In this document: one piece after another, positions 58,919 through 64,000 of the stretch
Position numbering within the stretch: the stretch's first letter is position 1
How the letters are laid out: each line of letters starts with the position of its first letter
Assembly (NCBI RefSeq): GCF_009664835.1
Contig: NZ_CP045929.1
Span: 2,170,001-2,234,000 of the forward strand
Source of the DNA: Allosaccharopolyspora coralli
GTDB lineage: Bacteria; Actinomycetota; Actinomycetes; Mycobacteriales; Pseudonocardiaceae
Direction of reading: 5' to 3'
DNA: 64,000 bases
Made by a program: the position numbers and the translations under genes
Notes under the pieces: generated by a model
What the model saw: only the letters and a program-made list of their open reading frames with translations
What the model was told of the DNA's origin: nothing
The model's database searches: none

Positions 58919-60181
58919 GTGTCGACGAGCGTGTCCGTGCAGCGCCCGTCCCCGCCGGTCGAGCCGAACAAGAGGTCGAGTCGCCGTGCGTGGTGGGTCT
59001 GGGGTGTGGGCGTCTCCGCCTACGTGGCCGCGTTGTTCCACCGCGCGAGCCTCGGAGTCGCCGCTCCGGACGCGGCGCAGCGTTTCGACGTGGGGCCGGG
59101 CGTGTTGGCGCTGTTCTCGGTTGTCCAGCTCGGCGTGTATGTCTTGCTGCAGGTGCCCAGCGGGGTCGTCGCCGACCGGTGGGGGCCGCGGCGGGTGATC
59201 GCTGCGGGGGCGGTGGCACTGGCCGTGGGGTCGGCGGTGTTCGCGATCAGTGGTTCGCTGCTCGGCGGCATCACCGGGCGGCTGCTCATCGGGGTCGGCG
59301 ACGCCTTCATGTTCATCAACGTATTGCGGCTGGCCGCTCAGTGGTTCCCACCGGAGCGATACGGCAAGGTCGCGGCGTTGACCGGGCTCGCGGGTGGGGC
59401 CGGGCAGCTGGTGGCGACGATGCCGTTGACCACGGCGCTGCACTCGTGGGGCTGGGTGGCCACGTTCCTGTCCGCTGCCCTGGTGACCGGTGTGATCACG
59501 GTCCTGGTGTGGGGTGCCGTGCGCGACCGGCCGGCCGGAGCTCCGGTGGAGACCGGGCCTGACGAGTCGGTGAACGGGATGCTGTGGGAGGTGGTGCGCC
59601 GCAGGGGGACCGGACACTCCTTCTGGGTGCACGCGGTGTTCATGTCGCAGTTCGTCGTGGTGACGACGCTATGGGGCGCTCCATGGTTGACCGAGGCCCA
59701 GGGGTTCGATGCCGACGGTGCCGGGGCGCTGCTCATGGTGTGCGTGGCGGCGTTCGTGGTGAGTGCGTGGTGCTGCGGCCAGTGGGTCGCGGGGCGCCCG
59801 CGGCGGCGTGAGCTGTTCTCCGCCGGCCTGGGAGCGGTCGTGCTCGGCGCGTGGGTGTCGCTGGTGGCCTGGCCAGGGGTGTTGCCGACGACGGTGTTGG
59901 TGACGCTGCTCGTCGTGATCGGGGCCGGCGGCGGTGCGGCGATGTTGGCGTTCGACGGTGCCCGCCTCGCCAACCCGGTGCATCGGTCGGGCACGGCGTC
60001 CGGTGTCGTCAACATGGGCGGCTTCGTCGGCGCCGTGCTGATGCAGGTGGGTGTCGGTGCGGTGTTGCAGGTGACGGCGGAGTTGCCCGCCGTCGAGGCG
60101 TATCGGTGGGGCTTCTTGCCGGTCGTGGTCCTGCTGGCGGTCAGTGTCGGCGTGCAGTGGCGGTTGCGGACGCGCTGGTGA
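58919..60181 (+). CDS. MFS transporter next to a GntR regulator
   Basis: The 420-residue protein has 12 predicted membrane segments. MFS motif A is present as GVVADRWGPRRVIAAGAV near residue 82. RLLIGVGDAFMFINVLRLAA near 120 is the motif-B-like region. The family includes carboxylate and sugar-acid permeases, but the substrate is not evident. GGAGG precedes the GTG at 58919. Divergent GntR/FCD control suggests an inducible uptake system. It is followed by repeat C2 and then the ALDH-like gene, which may be read as part of the same unit. Confidence 0.88.
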   Translation: MSTSVSVQRPSPPVEPNKRSSRRAWWVWGVGVSAYVAALFHRASLGVAAPDAAQRFDVGPGVLALFSVVQLGVYVLLQVPSGVVADRWGPRRVIAAGAVALAVGSAVFAISGSLLGGITGRLLIGVGDAFMFINVLRLAAQWFPPERYGKVAALTGLAGGAGQLVATMPLTTALHSWGWVATFLSAALVTGVITVLVWGAVRDRPAGAPVETGPDESVNGMLWEVVRRRGTGHSFWVHAVFMSQFVVVTTLWGAPWLTEAQGFDADGAGALLMVCVAAFVVSAWCCGQWVAGRPRRRELFSAGLGAVVLGAWVSLVAWPGVLPTTVLVTLLVVIGAGGGAAMLAFDGARLANPVHRSGTASGVVNMGGFVGAVLMQVGVGAVLQVTAELPAVEAYRWGFLPVVVLLAVSVGVQWRLRTRW

Positions 60182-60227
60182 TCGTGCGACCGGTGGCTTC
60201 CTCGCCCGGATAGGGTCGCGCGGGTGT

Positions 60228-60364
60228 GAGAGTGCTTTTGGAACTGGCATGTGTGTCCGTAGGACACGCCTCATACGTGACCAGCCGTGGCACGGTGAGG
60301 GGCTCCGGCGAAACTGGGGCGGCGGCCCCGGACCGTTCACCCAAGTTCCAAAATGCCCTCTGAG
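60228..60364. repeat. Repeat family C, long copy
   Basis: The 137-bp element has ends that pair: TTTTGGAACT on the left and AGTTCCAAAATGCCCT on the right. Inside it shares CTGGCATGTGTG, a CCAGCCG segment and GGTGAGGGGCTCCGG with the copies at 62989 and 63437. It lies between the MFS gene and the ALDH-like gene. Confidence 0.8.
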
Positions 60365-60404
60365 CCAACGCGTGACCCCGGGATTCCGGGCTTGGAGGTG
60401 TGGC

Positions 60405-61841
60405 GTGACCACGGCGCTTCAGCTGGAGAACGTCGTCGGCGGTGTCCGGACGGGCACCTTGGCCGGGGAGGTGTTGCCGCTCGTCGACCCGAGTACCGGG
60501 GAGGAGTTCGGTACGTCGCCGGTGACACGGTGGATGGACGTCGATGCCGCGATGCACGTGGCGGCGGGTGCGTGCGAGTCGTGGGCGTCGACGACGCCGC
60601 AGGATCGGCAGCGTGCACTGTTGGCCTTGGCCGAGGCGATGGAGTCGCGCGCCGAGGATTTGGTCTCCGCCGAGTGTCGGGTGACCGGCAAGCAGCGTTC
60701 GCATGTGGCCGAGGTCGAGTTGCCGCTGGCGGTGGACGCGGTGCGCTTCTACGCCTCTGCCGCGCGCCTGCTGGAGGGCGGTGCGGCCGGTGAGTACGTG
60801 GCGGGCAGTACGTCGTTCGCGCGGCGGGAGCCGATCGGGGTGGTCGCGCAGGTGACGTCGTGGACGCATCCGTTGCTGTTGGCGGCCTCGAAGATCGCGC
60901 CTGCGGTGGCGGCGGGCAACACGGTGGTGATCAAGCCAGCGGAGACGACACCGTTGTCGACGTTGTTGCTGGTGGAGCTGGCCGCGGAGCATTTTCCGCC
61001 GGGTGTGGTCAACGTGATCTGCGGGGATCGTGACTCGGGCCGGGCGATGGTGGCGCACGCGGTGCCGGGCATGTTCTCGATCACCGGGACGGTGCGGTCG
61101 GGGATGGAGGTCGCCGGCGCGGTGGCGGCCGATCTCAAGCGTGCGCACCTGCAGTTGGGAGGTAAGGCGCCTGCGCTGGTGTTCGAGGACGCCGACGTGG
61201 AGGCAGCCGCGGATCGGTTGTGCGCGGCGGCGTTCGGGAACGCCGGTCAGAGTTGTACCGCGTCGAGTCGGGTGTTGGTGGCCGACGAGGTCTACGACGA
61301 GATGGTGGACGCGGTGGCCCGGCGGGCGCGCTGGATGCGCCCCGGCCCGCCGGAGGACATCGATGCGGCGTTCGGTCCGTTGAACAGTGCTGGTCAGCGC
61401 GATGTGGTCGAGTCCCATCTGGACCGGCTGCCCGCGCACGCCCGCGTCGTGGCGGGTGGTCGTCGGCTGGACCGGCCGGGCTTCTTCCACGAGGCGACGG
61501 TGGTGGCCGATATGGAGCAGGAGGACGAGCTGGTGCAGCACGAGGTCCTGGGCCCGGTCATGTCGCTGCAACGGTTCTCGGGGGAGCAGCAGGCGTTGGA
61601 GTGGGCGAACGGTGTCCGCTACGGGCTGGTCGCGAGCGTGTGGACGCGCGATCACGCGCGGGCGATGCGGCTGTCTCGGCAGGTGCAGGCGGGCACGGTG
61701 TGGATCAACACGCACGATCAAGTGGTGGCCGAGATGCCGCACAGCGGGTTCAAGCATTCGGCTTCCGCTCGCGATTTCGGACGTTTCGGGTTGGAGGAGT
61801 ACAGCCGAGTCAAGCATGTGCTCTCGCACTGGGGCGAGTGA
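60405..61841 (+). CDS. Aldehyde dehydrogenase homologue lacking two catalytic residues
   Basis: The 478-residue protein aligns with the betaine/aminobutyraldehyde-dehydrogenase type throughout: cofactor segment GNTVVIKPAETTPLSTLLL near 171, Cys284 in NAGQSCTASSRVLV and the C-terminal EVLGPVMSLQRF. But the oxyanion asparagine of the usual PWNFPL reads SWTHPL (Thr154) and the general-base glutamate of LELGGK reads LQLGGK (Gln250). An ordinary NAD-dependent dehydrogenase activity is therefore doubtful; a changed reaction, a binding role or a dead enzyme are possible. GGAGG precedes the GTG at 60405. Confidence 0.88.
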   Translation: MTTALQLENVVGGVRTGTLAGEVLPLVDPSTGEEFGTSPVTRWMDVDAAMHVAAGACESWASTTPQDRQRALLALAEAMESRAEDLVSAECRVTGKQRSHVAEVELPLAVDAVRFYASAARLLEGGAAGEYVAGSTSFARREPIGVVAQVTSWTHPLLLAASKIAPAVAAGNTVVIKPAETTPLSTLLLVELAAEHFPPGVVNVICGDRDSGRAMVAHAVPGMFSITGTVRSGMEVAGAVAADLKRAHLQLGGKAPALVFEDADVEAAADRLCAAAFGNAGQSCTASSRVLVADEVYDEMVDAVARRARWMRPGPPEDIDAAFGPLNSAGQRDVVESHLDRLPAHARVVAGGRRLDRPGFFHEATVVADMEQEDELVQHEVLGPVMSLQRFSGEQQALEWANGVRYGLVASVWTRDHARAMRLSRQVQAGTVWINTHDQVVAEMPHSGFKHSASARDFGRFGLEEYSRVKHVLSHWGE

Positions 61842-61992
61842 GTGCGGTCGGCGAACGTTGTCGTGTGCGGGGCCATTCCGCCGCGTGGGTGCGGCGGGCC
61901 ACTGTGGAGCGTGCTGAAGATCGGCAGGTCACAAAGGCTGTGCCACCCGACTGAGTGAAGGATCTGGTGTCGGGGAGCAGGGCGGCGGAGCC

Positions 61993-62991
61993 GTGCTTAG
62001 CGTCGGTGAGGTGAAGCCCAGCCGGAACGACGCGGTGACCGACATCGCCACGCGCGGCGCGGTCCGGGACGACGCCGAGATGGTGTTGGTGCCCGCCGGG
62101 AATTTCATGATGGGCTCCGATGATCACTATGTGGAGGAGGCTCCGGCGCATCCGGTTCAGGTCGAGTCGTTCCGGATCGACCGGTACCCGGTGACCAATG
62201 ATCAGTTCGCGCGGTTCGTGGCGGCCACGGACTACGTGACGGTCGCCGAGCGCACGCCGGGACCCGTGGGTCTGTCGCCGGGCTCGTTGGTGTTCGGAGC
62301 AGGGGTGCCCGGCGCGATAGTGGGCGCCGACCCGGTGCAGTGGTGGTCGTACGTTCAGGGGGCGTGCTGGTGGCGGCCGCAGGGTCCGGGCAGTGGCCTG
62401 GAGGCTCGCGGTGATCACCCGGTGGTGCAGGTGTGTTTCGAGGACGCGGCGGCGTATGCGGCGTGGGCGGGCAAGGAGTTGCCGACCGAGGCCGAGTGGG
62501 AGTACGCGGCGCGTGGGGGACTCGACGGGGCGACGTTCTGCTGGGGTCACACGGAGTGTCCGGGTGGGGAGTTGATGGCCAACACTTGGCAGGGTGAGTT
62601 TCCGTGGGTGAACCGCACCGCCGCCGGCTGGGAGGGGACCTCGCCGGTGGGGGCGTTTCCGCCGAACGGATACGGGCTCTACGACCTGGCGGGCAACGTG
62701 TGGGAGTGGACGATGGACTTCTGGCGTCCGGTCCACAGCGGATCGGCATGCTGCACGGTGCGGAATCCGCAGGTGACGGCGCCGGATCCGTCGGTGTCGT
62801 TGGAGGACGCCGCGGCGTTGGAGTTTCCGCAGCGGGTACTCAAGGGTGGTTCGCACCTGTGCTCGGGGGAGCAGTGCTTCCGGTATCGGCCCGCCGCGCG
62901 GCAGGGGGAGAACGTGGACACGGCCACGACGCACGTCGGCTTCCGGTGCGTCTACCGGCCGGGACCTTCGGGCGCGTTCTTGGACGCCTGA
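61993..62991 (+). CDS. Formylglycine-generating enzyme (FGE, SUMF1-like)
   Basis: The 332-residue protein oxidises a cysteine of type I sulfatases to formylglycine. It has VLVPAGNFMMGSDDH near residue 31, YPVTNDQFARFV near 65, KELPTEAEWEYAARGG near 161, GLYDLAGNVWEWTMDFW near 228, and the two copper-binding/active cysteines Cys290 and Cys295 in GGSHLCSGEQCFRYRPAAR, which separate true FGE from EgtB-like and other relatives. No sulfatase is visible in the window. The GTG at 61993 is the likely start. The stop codon begins repeat C3. Confidence 0.92.
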   Translation: MLSVGEVKPSRNDAVTDIATRGAVRDDAEMVLVPAGNFMMGSDDHYVEEAPAHPVQVESFRIDRYPVTNDQFARFVAATDYVTVAERTPGPVGLSPGSLVFGAGVPGAIVGADPVQWWSYVQGACWWRPQGPGSGLEARGDHPVVQVCFEDAAAYAAWAGKELPTEAEWEYAARGGLDGATFCWGHTECPGGELMANTWQGEFPWVNRTAAGWEGTSPVGAFPPNGYGLYDLAGNVWEWTMDFWRPVHSGSACCTVRNPQVTAPDPSVSLEDAAALEFPQRVLKGGSHLCSGEQCFRYRPAARQGENVDTATTHVGFRCVYRPGPSGAFLDA

Positions 62992-63108
62992 AAGGGCATT
63001 CGGGAACTGGCATGTGTGCCCCTCACACGCGATCAGCCGCGGCAGGGTGAGGGGCTCTGGCGTTGCCCGTTCGTGCCCACCCACCCAAGTCCCCAGATGG
63101 CTTCTGAG
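62989..63108. repeat. Repeat family C, long copy 2
   Basis: The 120-bp element begins at the FGE stop codon (TGAAAGGGCATTCGGGAACT) and ends CCAAGTCCCCAGATGGCTTC. The interior has CTGGCATGTGTG, ATCAGCCGCGGCAGGGTGAG and GGGGCTCTGG, as in the other long copies. The left junction repeats the arrangement at 14043, where the same motif supplies a stop codon. Confidence 0.8.
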
Positions 63109-63113
63109 GTGGT

Positions 63114-63347
63114 TCAGTTCTGGGTGCGGGCTCCGACGTAGAGGTAGTGCCAGGTTCCGTCGGGGAGTTGTTCGCGGCGTTCGTAGACGAGCACGGGCGG
63201 GCGTTGTCCTGGGCGTGGGCAGCTGCCAGGGGTCGAGCGTGCTGGTTGGGTGTGCCGGGCGGTGGGGTGGCCGGTCGAGTCGAGGGCGACGCGCAGGGTG
63301 CGGCCGTGTTCGGGGCCGCCTTGGGCGACGGCGGGCACGGTGGTCAT
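63114..63347 (-). CDS. Small conserved-looking protein between two C repeats
   Basis: The 77-residue frame reads MTTVPAVAQGGPEHGRTLRV, then ALDSTGHPTARH and a C-terminal VLVYERREQLPDGTWHYLYV. The GPxxGRTLRV start and the DGTWHYxYVG end look like a short beta-rich domain seen as a hypothetical protein in other actinobacteria and phages. GGAAGAAGAG precedes the ATG. It lies alone between two family C repeats. No function can be given. Confidence 0.6.
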   Translation of the reverse strand: MTTVPAVAQGGPEHGRTLRVALDSTGHPTARHTQPARSTPGSCPRPGQRPPVLVYERREQLPDGTWHYLYVGARTQN

Positions 63348-63436
63348 CCGGTGGCTCTTCTTCCGGTTACGCGGGGTGTCTCACCGGTGAGACGGCGAGG
63401 CGCGACTGCGGCGTTCCCGTGTTCCGTCGATCGTGT

Positions 63437-63564
63437 GACAGGGCGTGGGGAATCTGGCAGTTGTGCCCGTCGGGCCGCCTCTCACGTGCTCAGCCTGAGC
63501 AGGGTTAGGGGCTCCGGACGTCGGTCTTGGACCACTTACCCAAGTCCCACGAATGCGCTCTGAG
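63437..63564. repeat. Repeat family C, long copy 3
   Basis: The 128-bp element runs from ACAGGGCGTGGGGAATCTGG to GAATGCGCTCTGAG. It shares CTCAGCC, GCAGGGTTAGGGGCTCCGG and GGACCACTTACCCAAGTCCC with the other long copies. It lies between the small ORF and the end of the amidase gene. Confidence 0.8.
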
Positions 63565-63604
63565 CCACCGGCCACCGGGTGGGGTGTCGCGCCCGCCGTT
63601 GCGA

Positions 63605-64000
63605 TCAGAGCGTGGGGCGGTGCCAGGGGCGGGCCCGTTCGAACGCGCGGGAGGCGCGGAGCACGAGCGGGTCCTGATGGCGTGCGGCCACGACCTGCAG
63701 TCCGATCGGTAGTCCGTCGGAGTCGTGTCCACAGGGGACGCTGGCGGCGGGCTGCTGGGTCATGTTGAACGGGTAGGTCAGTGGGGTCCATCCCGTCCAG
63801 CGCCGGTAGGGCGCCCCGTCGGGGACCTCGCGGCCTGCTTCGAACGGGGAGACCGGGACGGTGGCGGTGAGCAGCAGGTCGTAGGTCTGGTGGAACCGGC
63901 CGAAGTGTTCGCCGAGGGCCATTCGTACCCGCATCGCTTCGAGGTAGTCCTGCGCCGAGTAGCGGTTGCCTTCGTCGACGATCTCACGCAGTCCGGGGTC
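63605..64000 (-). CDS. Amidase-signature family hydrolase, C-terminal part
   Basis: The frame is open to the right edge, so only the last 131 residues are visible. PFNMTQQPAASVPCGHDSDG followed by LPIGLQVVAARHQDPLVLRA is the typical C-terminal end of amidase-signature enzymes, with YDLLLTATVPVSPF upstream. The Ser-Ser-Lys catalytic triad would lie in the missing N-terminal part. The substrate cannot be judged from this fragment. Confidence 0.9.
   Translation of the reverse strand, partial: DPGLREIVDEGNRYSAQDYLEAMRVRMALGEHFGRFHQTYDLLLTATVPVSPFEAGREVPDGAPYRRWTGWTPLTYPFNMTQQPAASVPCGHDSDGLPIGLQVVAARHQDPLVLRASRAFERARPWHRPTL

Noticed and set aside
58859-59632. Long N-terminal extension of the GntR frame
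   Set aside because: It runs antisense through the MFS gene; the GTG at 58858 gives a normal GntR length and leaves the operator free.

Overview
The window is a high-GC actinobacterial chromosome segment with dense coding, many GTG starts and ATGA/GTGA gene overlaps. Ergothioneine genes, a MabA-InhA-HemH block next to a MoxR/DUF58/VWA operon, deazaflavin-dependent and mycothiol-type enzymes and SARP remnants point to Pseudonocardiaceae or a near relative; this is inference, since no rRNA or other taxonomic marker is present. No tRNA, rRNA, CRISPR array, phage or intact insertion sequence was seen. Layout, 1-17 kb: the 3' end of gcvP, a HesB-like gene, a broken MBL-fold gene, a DNA glycosylase-type gene, two coupled CNNM/CorC membrane proteins, a DinB-like protein, a POT peptide transporter, an AcnR-type TetR regulator, the ergothioneine operon egtA-egtB-egtC-egtD, a lipoprotein, an F420-type oxidoreductase, a GNAT, a DJ-1/PfpI protein and a HAD hydrolase. 

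17-30 kb: a minus-strand, translationally coupled nitrate-assimilation operon (narK, nitrate reductase, its FAD/[2Fe-2S] partner, nirB, nirD, sirohydrochlorin chelatase) behind a candidate GlnR box; a TauE/SafE permease; a guanidine-III riboswitch followed by a Gdx-type SMR exporter; and aconitase with a candidate AcnR operator. The aconitase site and a weaker match in front of the distant acnR suggest that acnR, 18 kb away, still controls acn. 

30-52 kb: an EamA exporter, a giant double P-type ATPase with two small neighbours, a sirtuin, a RipA-like NlpC/P60 hydrolase, a MobA-like protein, a frameshifted unknown gene pair, the MoxR-DUF58-VWA operon, a methyltransferase, a D-lactate-dehydrogenase-like FAD/Fe-S protein, fabG-inhA-hemH, and two conserved actinobacterial proteins. 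The gene set acn / ripA / moxR / DUF58 / VWA / fabG1 / inhA / hemH keeps the order known from Mycobacterium tuberculosis (Rv1475c-Rv1485), with insertions. 

52-64 kb: a decaying, accessory-looking tract with a SARP pseudogene carrying three lesions, an NfeD-SPFH pair, a truncated gene, a VapBC-type toxin-antitoxin pair, a deleted SDR pseudogene and an intact SDR; then a GntR/MFS pair, an aldehyde-dehydrogenase homologue lacking two catalytic residues, a formylglycine-generating enzyme and a partial amidase. 

Three families of short intergenic palindromic repeats run through the window: A (five copies, 44-46 bp hairpins), B (two copies with perfect 18-bp arms) and C (three 120-137 bp structured copies near the right end plus one or two short forms). 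Two A copies bracket the riboswitch-gdx unit like a cassette. The C family and this bracketed gdx unit are the least explained structures here.
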